Shown here piece after piece: positions 49,991-58,071 of a stretch of DNA of 61,397 bases. The translations under genes were made by a program, and so were the position numbers. Origin of the DNA: a virus; the IMG/VR virus record IMGVR_UViG_3300017971_000306, positions 1 to 61,397 of that record; one strand, written 5' to 3'. Positions within the stretch are counted from its first letter, which is position 1; the number at the start of each line of letters is the position of its first letter. Below the pieces are notes generated by a model. It searched no databases and was not told the DNA's origin. It was given only the letters and a program-made list of their open reading frames with translations.

Positions 49991-51089
49991 CAGGGACAAG
50001 GTGCGTGGGGCCGCTCAGGAGCGGAAGCAGTCCGGAGGAGGACTGACCACGCTATCCCTCCCGGAGGGGATGGAGTTTTTCCAGTTTGTCAAGGGCAAGA
50101 ATGCGCTGGACATCCTCCCCTATGAGGTCACTGTCAACGGCCACCCGGAGGTGGACAAGGGTGATCTCTGGTATGAACGCACTTTCTGGCTTCACAGGGA
50201 TGTCGGGCCGGAGGAGAAAGTGTTTGTGTGTCCGCAAAAGACCATCGGTGAGCCGTGCCCCGTTTGCGAGGAGTACAACAAGCTCAAGAAGGACCCCAAT
50301 GCGGATGAGGAGGTGGTGGACAGCCTGCGGCCCAAGAAGCGGCAGTTGTTCAACGTGGTGGACCGCTCCGAGAAGGGCAGTGGCGAGATCCAGCTGTTGG
50401 AGGTCTCATACCACCTGTTTGGCAAGAAGCTGGACACCGAGTTGTCCGAGGATGAGGGTGGCGAGATTGCAGGCTTTGCGGATCTCGATGGTGGCCTCAC
50501 GCTGAAGGTCCGGATGACCAAGGAGTCAATGGGCTCATACAGCTTTCTTGAGGCTGACCGCATTGACTTTGCGGAGCGCAAGAAAGGCTATCCAGAGGAC
50601 ATTCTGGATGATGTCGTGGACCTCGACAAGTGCCTCAAGATCGAGGGCTATGAGAAGCTGGACGCTGAGTTCAACGGGGTTGCGGCCCCGGAGGATGATG
50701 TGCCGGCAGATGTCCGGGAGGAGGCCGAGGGGCCGGGGCCGGATGATGAGGAGCCCGAGAGTGGTGACGAGAGTGGCGAGGATGCCGCAGGTGACACGAT
50801 CCCTGACGGGGCTGAGGAATGTACAGCCTGTGAGGGGAGCGGCAAGAATAGCAAAGGGGAAACATGCCGCATCTGTGGTGGGGAAGGCTACAACATGCCT
50901 GACGATGAGGGGGAAGGTGAGGAGCAGGAGCCCGAGCCCGAGCCTGAGGAGGATGAGCAGGAGCCCGAGCCGGAAAAGCCCAAGAAGTCAAAGCGCACAA
51001 AACAGCCAGAGCCGGAGCCTGAGGAGGAGGCCGGGGAAGCTGAGGGTGGCGATGATGACGACTGGGGTGACGATGACTGGGGTGATTGA
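49962..51089 (+). CDS. Single-stranded DNA-binding protein with DnaJ-type zinc element
   Basis: 375 aa, ATG 49962 (MPRKNRRK) after AAAGGAGGCAGATG. The core (FFQFVKGKNALDILPYEV, WLHRDVG, C90, C99, C102) is like T4 gp32-type zinc SSBs. Around residues 285-310 there is CTACEGSG...CRICGGEG, a single DnaJ-like CxxCxGxG unit. A PKKSKRTK patch and a strongly acidic tail ending DDDDWGDDDWGD follow. The acid tail would bind replication partners. Confidence 0.8.
   Translation: MPRKNRRKINRDKVRGAAQERKQSGGGLTTLSLPEGMEFFQFVKGKNALDILPYEVTVNGHPEVDKGDLWYERTFWLHRDVGPEEKVFVCPQKTIGEPCPVCEEYNKLKKDPNADEEVVDSLRPKKRQLFNVVDRSEKGSGEIQLLEVSYHLFGKKLDTELSEDEGGEIAGFADLDGGLTLKVRMTKESMGSYSFLEADRIDFAERKKGYPEDILDDVVDLDKCLKIEGYEKLDAEFNGVAAPEDDVPADVREEAEGPGPDDEEPESGDESGEDAAGDTIPDGAEECTACEGSGKNSKGETCRICGGEGYNMPDDEGEGEEQEPEPEPEEDEQEPEPEKPKKSKRTKQPEPEPEEEAGEAEGGDDDDWGDDDWGD
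50979..51004 (+). repeat. 26-nt segment identical to 24890-24915
   Basis: Codes PKKSKRTK before the acidic tail of the SSB gene; identical to the linker of the 354-aa early protein. Confidence 0.85.
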
Positions 51090-51097
51090 TCAGCAGA

Positions 51098-51132
51098 GGG
51101 GGTGTGGGCTCCGGCCTGCACCCCCGCTTTTT
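51098..51132 (+). terminator. Intrinsic terminator after SSB gene
   Basis: GGGGGTG (51098-51104) pairs with CACCCCC (51119-51125) and is followed by GCTTTTT. Sits between the SSB and RecA-like genes, allowing SSB to be made in excess. Confidence 0.75.
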
Positions 51133-51145
51133 GAGGAGAGGACAC

Positions 51146-52189
51146 ATGCCGAGAACAAAGACAGCCGAGCCGGAAGAACAGCACATTGACCCCGCAATCC
51201 TGATCCCAACAGGGTCCACGCTCCTGAACCTTGCCTGTTCAGACCATCCCCGGGGAGGCTATCTGCCCGGGACCCTCGTGAACCAAATCGGAGACAAGAG
51301 TGCCGGCAAGAGTATGCTGGCGCATTCCGGGCTAGCCGAGATGGCAGTGGACAAACGCTTTGACGACTACAAACTGGAGTACAGGGACCCAGAGGCCGGG
51401 ATCAATTTTGACATCAACAAACTGTTCGGCCCGAGGCTGGCAGACAGGCTCCATTATGATGAGGACGTGCGCACCATCGAGGACTTCACCGCTGATGTCT
51501 GGAAGCTGATTGATGCAGGAGATCCTTTTGCCTATGTACTGGACTCCTTTGATGCGCTGACCTCGGAGGAGGAGCAGGAGAAAACAGCTCAGAAAGCCAA
51601 AGGCAAGAAGGTGGCCGGAAGCTATCAGGGAGTTGGCAAGACCCGGGGCCTGTCGGCCATGCTCCGGCAGATGGTCAACGGGCTCAAGGATACCGGGAGC
51701 CTGCTGGTCATTGTCTCGCAGGTCCGGCAGAACATGGATGCTGGGCCCTTTGAGCCCTCGTTGTACAGGACCGGGGGGCAAGCCCTCGGCCACAACGCCA
51801 CTCATGAATTCTGGCTCTGGAAGTCACAGGCCCTCAAGCGGGAGGTCAAGGGCCGCCAGCGCACTATCGGCAACAGTGTCCGGCCCAAGGTCACCAAGAA
51901 CAGGATCACCGGGAAGGTGCGTGAGGTCCTGTTCCCCATCTTCTATGACTATGGCATCGATGATATTGGCTCCTGCGTGGACTTTATGATCAAAGAGAAG
52001 TTTTGGACCAAGAAGCCGAAAGGCCAGCTGGTGGACACAAAAGGCTTTGGGCTGGAAGCCACCAAGCAGGGCCTCGTCAAACAGATCGAGGAACAGGGCC
52101 TTGAGATCCGGCTCAAGAAGGCCGTTGGGAAGGCTTGGCTGGAGATCGAGGAAAGCATGAAGCTGGACCGCAAGCGCAGATTTGAATAA
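51146..52189 (+). CDS. RecA/UvsX-like recombinase
   Basis: 347 aa, ATG 51146 (MPRTKTAEPEEQ) with GAGGAGAGGACAC upstream. Walker A GDKSAGKS (49-56), Walker B FAYVLDSFDAL, and VIVSQVRQNMDAG match the RecA core of phage recombinases. It should act with the SSB, the mediator candidate and the SbcCD-like nuclease in recombination-dependent replication. Confidence 0.85.
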   Translation: MPRTKTAEPEEQHIDPAILIPTGSTLLNLACSDHPRGGYLPGTLVNQIGDKSAGKSMLAHSGLAEMAVDKRFDDYKLEYRDPEAGINFDINKLFGPRLADRLHYDEDVRTIEDFTADVWKLIDAGDPFAYVLDSFDALTSEEEQEKTAQKAKGKKVAGSYQGVGKTRGLSAMLRQMVNGLKDTGSLLVIVSQVRQNMDAGPFEPSLYRTGGQALGHNATHEFWLWKSQALKREVKGRQRTIGNSVRPKVTKNRITGKVREVLFPIFYDYGIDDIGSCVDFMIKEKFWTKKPKGQLVDTKGFGLEATKQGLVKQIEEQGLEIRLKKAVGKAWLEIEESMKLDRKRRFE

Positions 52190-52214
52190 CAAGGGCAACC
52201 CCTCAAGGAGGACC

Positions 52215-53186
52215 GTGACAGACAAGCCCACACTCCTGATTGACAGCCACTATATCGGCCATCAAGCACACTACACCCTCGGGGATCTCTCTCACGAGGA
52301 TGTGGCCACGGGAGTGGTGTTTGGCTTTCTGTCTCGGGTCCTCAGCCTCGGGCTCCAATTCAAGACCAATGATATTGTGTTCTGTTGGGACAGCAAGCAC
52401 TCATACCGCAAGCGCAAATATCCATGGTACAAGGAACACCGCCGCACCTACAAGGATGGGGAGGAGGAAAGCCTGAGAATATTGCACCAGCAACTCCGGC
52501 TACTGCGCAAGGAGATCCTGCCCGGGATCGGCTTTGCCAACCAGCTGTTTCAGAAGGGGTGCGAGTCAGATGACCTGATGGCAAAGGTGGTTATGGGGAA
52601 GCTGGGAGAATGGGTGATTGTGACGGCTGACGAGGATCTGTGGCAATGTCTGGCATCCAACACCCGGGTGTACAACCCGAGCCAGAAGAAAATGATGACC
52701 CACCGGAGGCTCCGGGATGAGCACGGGATCTCTCCCCGGGAGTGGGCCATGGCCAAGGCTATTGCTGGATGTCCCTCTGACAGTGTTCCCGGGGTCCCGG
52801 GAGTGGGCATGAAGACAGCCATCAAATATCTGCGGGGTGAGCTTCCTGAGACATACAAAACATACAAGGCTATCGTGTCAGAAAAGGACATCTACACCCG
52901 CAACCGCCAGCTTGTGTTCCTTCCCATCTCCAAGACCCGGGAGCCGGATATTGTTGCCAATCACTTCAGCGTGGAGGGCTTCCGGGAGATGTGCGAGAAG
53001 TATGGGCTGGAGAGTTTTTTGCAGGAGGCCATGCTGGCCAATTGGGAGGCCCTGTTCAGTGGGGTCATTACAGAATCATCCACATCAATGTACCATCGCA
53101 AGGGTAAAGTGCGAGCCCCGAGGAGGAGGAAACAACGTGCCAAGGACAAAACAGCCGATGACCAAGGACTTATTCATGGGATGTGA
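52215..53186 (+). CDS. 5'-3' exonuclease (flap-endonuclease family)
   Basis: 323 aa; GTG 52215 is chosen for AAGGAGGACC just upstream. LLIDSHYIGHQAHY, VFCWDSKHSYRKRKYPWYK, GCESDDLMAKV, VIVTADEDLWQ and VPGVPGVGMKTAIKYL (helix-hairpin-helix) are the conserved blocks of T4 RNaseH/PolA 5' nucleases. It would remove primers. This domain is absent from the phage polymerase, so it is supplied separately. Confidence 0.9.
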   Translation: MTDKPTLLIDSHYIGHQAHYTLGDLSHEDVATGVVFGFLSRVLSLGLQFKTNDIVFCWDSKHSYRKRKYPWYKEHRRTYKDGEEESLRILHQQLRLLRKEILPGIGFANQLFQKGCESDDLMAKVVMGKLGEWVIVTADEDLWQCLASNTRVYNPSQKKMMTHRRLRDEHGISPREWAMAKAIAGCPSDSVPGVPGVGMKTAIKYLRGELPETYKTYKAIVSEKDIYTRNRQLVFLPISKTREPDIVANHFSVEGFREMCEKYGLESFLQEAMLANWEALFSGVITESSTSMYHRKGKVRAPRRRKQRAKDKTADDQGLIHGM

Positions 53187-53607
53187 TCCCGGCAAATCCG
53201 GGGCCTTCATCATACTGGATCGGGAGGGGAGCCCCGTGGATGAGGTCCGGAACACCGAGACAATCACTACCATTGGCCGCTTCATCCGGCATTACCGCAT
53301 GTTGATCTCCTTTGCGCTGATCGAGCAGGTTGGGGCTATGCCCAAGGATGCCCGCTCCTCAGCCTTCAAGTTTGGGGATGCTTTTGGGTGGATGCGGGGG
53401 ATGGTCACCGTGTGCAATATCCGGCACGAGTACATCAGGCCGCAGGCTTGGCAGAAGCACATGGAGTGTAGGACCGGGGGAGACAAGAATGTGAGCAAGG
53501 CAAAAGCCCAACAGCTGTTTCCCACCTACAAGGTTGTACACGCCAATGCGGATGCGCTCCTGTTGGCTGAATTAGCCCGGAGGACCGGGATGGAAAGGGG
53601 CTGGTGA
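53137..53607 (+). CDS. RuvC-like Holliday junction resolvase
   Basis: 156 aa from GTG 53137 (VPRTKQPMTKD), with GGAGGAGGAAACAAC upstream. GCDPGKSGAFIILD, IEQVGAMP and ADALLLAELA carry the RNase H-fold acidic residues of RuvC. It resolves branched DNA before packaging. Starts with the MPRTK-type tag. Confidence 0.85.
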   Translation: MPRTKQPMTKDLFMGCDPGKSGAFIILDREGSPVDEVRNTETITTIGRFIRHYRMLISFALIEQVGAMPKDARSSAFKFGDAFGWMRGMVTVCNIRHEYIRPQAWQKHMECRTGGDKNVSKAKAQQLFPTYKVVHANADALLLAELARRTGMERGW

Positions 53608-53798
53608 TGTTGGTTGATTTTGAAAAGGAGGGTGTGGTACAGGGGGAGCGGCTGGAGTGCCTCACGTGCAAGATGAAAAGCATGGTTCCAATACAGGCCT
53701 TCTTTGAAGATGGGACAGCTTTGCTCAAGTGGGTCCGGTACAGGTGCGAATGCGGGGCCGAGTTCAAAGTGTCAGGAGTGGGTGATGGACATACCTGA
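53607..53798 (+). CDS. Small zinc-type protein (63 aa)
   Basis: ATG 53607 overlaps the RuvC stop (TGATG). CLTCK and CECG make a four-Cys ribbon. Unknown. Confidence 0.6.
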   Translation: MLVDFEKEGVVQGERLECLTCKMKSMVPIQAFFEDGTALLKWVRYRCECGAEFKVSGVGDGHT

Positions 53799-54210
53799 AT
53801 ACCAGAGATTCAAGATGCCTGCGACACGCCAGAGCGTGACCCACAAGGCCGAGATGGGCGGTGTTGAATTCTACATCACTGTGGGGCTGGTTGGCGGCAG
53901 GCCGATGGAGGTGTTCATCAAGGCCGGGACCTTGCCCCCGGAGATCGAGGATGATTTTGGCTTTCAGGGCTGGTGTGATATCACTGCTGAGTTGTCCTCG
54001 GTGATACTACAAGCCGGGGTCCCGCTGAAGGTCCTGTGCCGGCACCTCCGGGCCCACCGCTTCAAGCCCAGTGGATTTGCCAAGCAAGAGGGGATCGGAC
54101 ACGCCAACAGCGTCCCAGACTATCTGGCCAAATGGATGAACATGAATTGGGGAGAGAAAGATGATCAAGAAGTTGCTGGTCCAAAACTTCCAGAGCCACG
54201 AGGAGAGTGA
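53785..54210 (+). CDS. Stand-alone TSCPD-domain protein
   Basis: 141 aa, ATG 53785. TRQSVTHKAEMGGVEFYITV, VFIKAGTL, SVILQAGVPLKVLCRHL and SVPDYLAKWMN align in order with the TSCPD domain found at the C-terminus of class II ribonucleotide reductases. No reductase is seen in the window. It may regulate host nucleotide reduction or bind nucleotides. Confidence 0.7.
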   Translation: MDIPEYQRFKMPATRQSVTHKAEMGGVEFYITVGLVGGRPMEVFIKAGTLPPEIEDDFGFQGWCDITAELSSVILQAGVPLKVLCRHLRAHRFKPSGFAKQEGIGHANSVPDYLAKWMNMNWGEKDDQEVAGPKLPEPRGE

Positions 54211-55228
54211 GCTGGAATTACACCCGGGGGTCAACATCCTCTCGGGCCAGTCAGACTCTGGCAAGACAGCCCTGCTCCGGGCTCTGGATTGGGCCTTGAA
54301 CAACAAGCCTCAGGGGGATGACTTCCGCAGGGAGGGATCTGACACCACCGAGGTACACGTGGACATGGACACCCACCTCGTCAAGCGGTGGAAGCGCAAG
54401 ACGGTGGACAACTGTTACGGCCTGCTGGACAAGGCTGAGGCCGATGATGAGGATGGCGGCTATGAGGAGTTCAAGGCTTTCGGGGCCTCTGTCCCGGGAG
54501 ACATAGCCGAGGCCGTGAACATGATGGCCATCAATTGGCAGAGACAGCTGGATGCCCCATTCCTGCTTTCCAACACTTCCGGGGAGGTGGCCCGGATGCT
54601 CAACCAGATTGTCCGGCTAGATGTCATTGACACGGCCCTGTCTCGGATCTCTGCCATGGTCCGGGATAATGCCGCTGACGCCCGGACAGCCGAGGGCACC
54701 CTGAAAAGGCTGGAGCAGGATGAGGAGGGCTTTGCCTATCTCGATGGGCTGGAACCACAGGTGGAGGAGGTTGAACAAAAGTTTTTTCGGAAAAGTGAGC
54801 TGACTGCGGCTTCTAATCGTTTGAAGGGAGCAATGGATGAAATCCAGTCAGCCAGAGACCAGGAGCAGAGGGCCACCAAGACGCTTGAGGCCGAGGACCT
54901 GTTGCTGGAGATCGAGGCATTGGCCGAGGTCCGGCACGGGGCCGAGATCCGGGAGCGCAAGCTGACGGAGATCGGGAGGGCCGTCAAGCGTCATCGAGAA
55001 GCCATCAGGATGACACGAGGTGCCACGGAGTGTGAGGGGGATGTACGAGGGCTTGAAAGCCTGATCAAGCGACAGGAGGAGCAACAGAGAGCCGAGGAGA
55101 GGTTGAGTGAGCTCATCACAGATATTTACAAGACAGAATCATGGCTGAAAGAGCTCAAGAAGCAAATCAAGCCGCTGGAGAAGCAACTGGAGGGCACTTG
55201 CCCTCGATGCGGGAGGCCGTTGAAGTGA
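54161..55228 (+). CDS. SbcC/Rad50-like protein, N-terminal half with zinc hook
   Basis: 355 aa, ATG 54161 with GGGGAGAAAG upstream. Opens like SbcC (IKKLLVQNFQSHEESEL), Walker A GQSDSGKTAL, then coiled coil from about 190 to 340, and ends with the hook CPRCGRPLK. It stops exactly where the second coil would begin; the rest is in the gene at 57223. The two halves should assemble into one ATPase head with SbcD. Confidence 0.85.
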   Translation: MIKKLLVQNFQSHEESELELHPGVNILSGQSDSGKTALLRALDWALNNKPQGDDFRREGSDTTEVHVDMDTHLVKRWKRKTVDNCYGLLDKAEADDEDGGYEEFKAFGASVPGDIAEAVNMMAINWQRQLDAPFLLSNTSGEVARMLNQIVRLDVIDTALSRISAMVRDNAADARTAEGTLKRLEQDEEGFAYLDGLEPQVEEVEQKFFRKSELTAASNRLKGAMDEIQSARDQEQRATKTLEAEDLLLEIEALAEVRHGAEIRERKLTEIGRAVKRHREAIRMTRGATECEGDVRGLESLIKRQEEQQRAEERLSELITDIYKTESWLKELKKQIKPLEKQLEGTCPRCGRPLK

Positions 55229-55404
55229 AGGACAAGGGAACAACGACAGTCAGAGAATTGAGGAACATCTTGCGAGGCCGGGACCCCAACTCAATGGTGG
55301 AGATAGGGGTGAATGGGAGAGTGTTCAACAACTTCAGGGTCCTGCCTACATATGATGACGGGACCCGCACCATGATCGAGGTGGACACCAATGAGACAAG
55401 CTGA
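55225..55404 (+). CDS. Small protein (59 aa)
   Basis: GTG 55225 overlaps the SbcC stop (GTGA) with GGGAGGCCGTTGAA upstream; longer starts lie in that gene. TTTVRELRNILRGRDPNSMV resembles small phage proteins of unknown role. Ends inside the SbcD start. Confidence 0.6.
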   Translation: MKDKGTTTVRELRNILRGRDPNSMVEIGVNGRVFNNFRVLPTYDDGTRTMIEVDTNETS

Positions 55405-56317
55405 TGCAATATTGAGTGCTGACTGGCACCTCCGGGAGGATCAGCCGGAGGCTTGGCAGGAGGACTATCAAGCCGCTCAGGAGGACACACTGGAGTATGT
55501 TGCCAACCTTCAGCAAAAACATGAGTGTCCGGTGCTGGTAGCCGGGGATGTTTTTGACAGGCACGGGGCTAGCCTGCGGAAGTGGGTCAGCCCGGGCTTC
55601 CTGCGGTGGGTGATGGAGAGGATGCCTGAGAAGGTCATCTGTGTCCCGGGCCAACACGATCTCCCACAGCACAATATCCACCTGTATGACAAGAGTTGTC
55701 TGGCCGCTCTGGAGGAGGCCGGGAGGGTCACGGTGCTCAGTGACGACCACTCCATGAGGATCGGAGCGGTGGATGGGGTCCTGTTTGGCTTCCCCTTTGG
55801 ATCCAAGCTGTGCGGGAATGACAAGGATGAGGGAGGCTTCCCCCGGCTGATAGCCTTGGTACATGCCATGACCTATCGCAGGCGCAGACCCTTCCCGGGG
55901 TGTACAGCCCCCAATGGCAATAAACTGATGGGCATGATGCCCGGATTTGATTTGATACTCTCTGGGGACAACCACCAATCCTTCACAGTGGAGAAGGATG
56001 GGAGGCTGTTGGTCAATCCCGGGAGCCTGATGAGAATGACAGCGGCTCAGATCGAGCACGAGCCCCGGGTGTATCTCTGGTATGCAGAGGACAACACCGT
56101 GGACCCTGTGTTCATCCCTCAGCGGCCCGGGGCAATCTCCCGGGAGCACATTGAGGAGATCGAGGCCCGGGATGAAAGGATTGAGGCCTTTGTGGAAGCC
56201 CTTGAGGATGACATCGAGATCGGCTTGAGCTTTGAACAAAACCTCAAGGAATTCATGAACAGTAACAAAACAAGCAAGGCTGTGCAAGACATAGTCTGGA
56301 AAGCAGTGGAGGTGTAA
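55391..56317 (+). CDS. SbcD/Mre11-like nuclease
   Basis: 308 aa, ATG 55391. Calcineurin-type metallophosphoesterase motifs: SADWHL, AGDVFD, PGQHDLP and SGDNHQSF. The phosphoesterase ends near 245 and a helical SbcC-binding tail follows. It is flanked by the two halves of SbcC and would form the end-processing complex. Confidence 0.88.
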   Translation: MRQADAILSADWHLREDQPEAWQEDYQAAQEDTLEYVANLQQKHECPVLVAGDVFDRHGASLRKWVSPGFLRWVMERMPEKVICVPGQHDLPQHNIHLYDKSCLAALEEAGRVTVLSDDHSMRIGAVDGVLFGFPFGSKLCGNDKDEGGFPRLIALVHAMTYRRRRPFPGCTAPNGNKLMGMMPGFDLILSGDNHQSFTVEKDGRLLVNPGSLMRMTAAQIEHEPRVYLWYAEDNTVDPVFIPQRPGAISREHIEEIEARDERIEAFVEALEDDIEIGLSFEQNLKEFMNSNKTSKAVQDIVWKAVEV

Positions 56318-56318
56318 C

Positions 56319-56783
56319 ATGGTACAGGTGAACAACGAGACAGAAGAACAGGGCCGGAAGTGCGATGAGTGTGACAAGCAGGAGGGATGCCCGATCAAGG
56401 GACTGAAGGAGGACCCTGAGAAGATGGAGTTGGAGGGGGTGCTTGGGATCACTGATCTCATCATCCAGCCTCTGGTCATGAAGATGGACAACCTGCGCCT
56501 GCGCCGGGATCTGGAAGCCGGGATACAGACGCTGGCGGCCCTGTTGGTGGCCGCAGGTGGGAACATCCGGGCCAGCAAGGAGGATCTGGCCAAAGCGGTG
56601 GAGTTGTACGATTCACATGCCATCGACAAGACAGAACACGGTGACGGGTCTGTGTCGTGGGTGGTCAACGAGGAGAAGCTGAATGAATATCGAGCAAGCC
56701 AGACAGAAGCTGGAGGAGGCCAAGAAGCTGAAAGCGGAAGCCGAGGGAGCCCTGAAGCAACTGACGAAACAGCTGAAGGATGA
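56319..56783 (+). CDS. Cys-containing protein (154 aa)
   Basis: ATG 56319 two bases after SbcD. CDECDKQEGCP near the N-terminus, helical middle. After about residue 122 the composition changes (ASQTEAGGGQEAESGS) where it overlaps the next gene by 101 bases, like the pair at 42660/42814. Confidence 0.55.
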   Translation: MVQVNNETEEQGRKCDECDKQEGCPIKGLKEDPEKMELEGVLGITDLIIQPLVMKMDNLRLRRDLEAGIQTLAALLVAAGGNIRASKEDLAKAVELYDSHAIDKTEHGDGSVSWVVNEEKLNEYRASQTEAGGGQEAESGSRGSPEATDETAEG

Positions 56784-56907
56784 GTTTGGGGTCAAGGATC
56801 TCAAGGGTGGCAAGGCCAAGCTGGAGGAGATCCGGGCCGAGATCGAGAGCCTGAACAAGGAGATCGATGAAAAGATGGAGAAGTTGGAGGAGGTGCTGAG
56901 TGACTGA
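56683..56907 (+). CDS. Coiled-coil protein (74 aa)
   Basis: ATG 56683 with GGAGAAGCTGA upstream. Entirely charged helix (ARQKLEEAKKLKAEAEGAL...). Between SbcD and SbcC C-half; may accompany their coiled coils. Confidence 0.6.
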   Translation: MNIEQARQKLEEAKKLKAEAEGALKQLTKQLKDEFGVKDLKGGKAKLEEIRAEIESLNKEIDEKMEKLEEVLSD

Positions 56908-57226
56908 GGTCAAGACAGGAACATTGAGCGTGTACAAGTATCCCATGGAGTACACCGAGCGGCAGGTGGTTGAGCTTCCGGAAGGGGCCGAGATCCTGCA
57001 CGTGGGAGATCAGCTGGGGACCGTCTGTGTGTGGGCCAAGATCAATCCGGATCTGCCTGCCAACAAGAAGTACATGGTCACCATCGTGGGGACCGGACAG
57101 CCGTGCCCTGAGGATCTGGATGAGTGTACATTCCTCGGGACCGTGGTACAGCAACAGCTGGCAATGACGGAACAGGGGCCGAGGCCGATGAGCTTTGTCT
57201 GGCACTTCTGGGGGAAGTGGGTATGA
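56900..57226 (+). CDS. DUF7352-like protein (108 aa)
   Basis: GTG 56900 overlaps the previous stop. VYKYPMEYTERQVVELPEGA, LHVGDQLG, VWAKINPD, TIVGTGQP and SFVWHFW match a common small phage protein of unknown function. Complete. Confidence 0.75.
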   Translation: MTEVKTGTLSVYKYPMEYTERQVVELPEGAEILHVGDQLGTVCVWAKINPDLPANKKYMVTIVGTGQPCPEDLDECTFLGTVVQQQLAMTEQGPRPMSFVWHFWGKWV

Positions 57227-57834
57227 CCATTGAACAGGTCAGGAGGGAGTTGGAGCGGCGCAAGGGCCAGCGTGATCAGATCCGGGAGCAGATCCGGGAA
57301 GCCGAGGCCGCAGTGTCCCGGCTAGCCCGGGAAGCCAAACAGATCCGGGAAGCGCAGGCCATCATACAGACCGTGGCGCAGGCTACCCAGCAACAACTGG
57401 AGTACCACGTGTCAGAACTGGTCAGCCTTGCTCTCTCTGCCGTGTTCCCAGACCCCTACACACTACACCTTGACTTTGAACTCAAGCGTGGCAAATCGGA
57501 GGCCATCCTGTCCTTCAGCAAGAAGGATGGTGAAAGGATCTCCCCGCTGTCGGCCTCGGGAGGAGGTCCGGTGGATGTTGCGGCCTTTGCCCTCCGGGTG
57601 AGCTTGTGGAGCCTGCGCAAGCCCCGGACCCGGGCCGTGATGATCCTTGATGAGCCTTTCAGGTTTGTCTCCCGGGACCTCCAGCCCCGGGCCTCGGCTA
57701 TGCTCAAGGAGATCTCCGAGCGGCTGGGGATTCAATTCATCATCGTAACACATGAGCCCAACCTGCTGGAAAGCGCAGACCGGGGCTTCATCGTATCACA
57801 AAAAGATCGTGTCAGTCAAGTCACAGCAGAATGA
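57223..57834 (+). CDS. SbcC/Rad50-like protein, C-terminal half
   Basis: 203 aa, ATG 57223 overlapping the previous stop (ATGA). Begins with coiled coil (VRRELERRKGQRDQIREQ), then the ABC signature SASGGGPVDVAAFALR, Walker B VMILDEPF and a D-loop/H-switch FIIVTHEP. These are the missing parts of the gene at 54161. Together they complete an SMC-type ATPase. Confidence 0.85.
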   Translation: MTIEQVRRELERRKGQRDQIREQIREAEAAVSRLAREAKQIREAQAIIQTVAQATQQQLEYHVSELVSLALSAVFPDPYTLHLDFELKRGKSEAILSFSKKDGERISPLSASGGGPVDVAAFALRVSLWSLRKPRTRAVMILDEPFRFVSRDLQPRASAMLKEISERLGIQFIIVTHEPNLLESADRGFIVSQKDRVSQVTAE

Positions 57835-57876
57835 CACGAGAAATCACGACTGGGGCTGAAACAGGAGGATATACAC

Positions 57877-58071
57877 ATGTGGGTAGGTTCACTCATTCTA
57901 GTGGCCATCTGGACAGCCCTCGGGCCATTCCTGTTCATGTACGGGGCCGGGAAACAGAAGGTGCATCAAAGCAACTGGTGGTTTGTCCACGATCTCCTGC
58001 TTGTCATCTTCTGCGGTCCGGTGGTCTGGATCATGGTCGTGGCGCTTTTGATACAATCACTCCGGGAGTGA
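57877..58071 (+). CDS. Small two-helix membrane protein (64 aa)
   Basis: ATG 57877 after ACAGGAGGATATACAC. Two hydrophobic segments (residues 4-24 and 38-60) flank a short polar loop, a holin-like or membrane-effector layout. It is the last rightward gene and overlaps the leftward hydrolase gene end by 41 bases. Holin function is possible but it lies in the early transcript. Confidence 0.55.
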   Translation: MWVGSLILVAIWTALGPFLFMYGAGKQKVHQSNWWFVHDLLLVIFCGPVVWIMVVALLIQSLRE

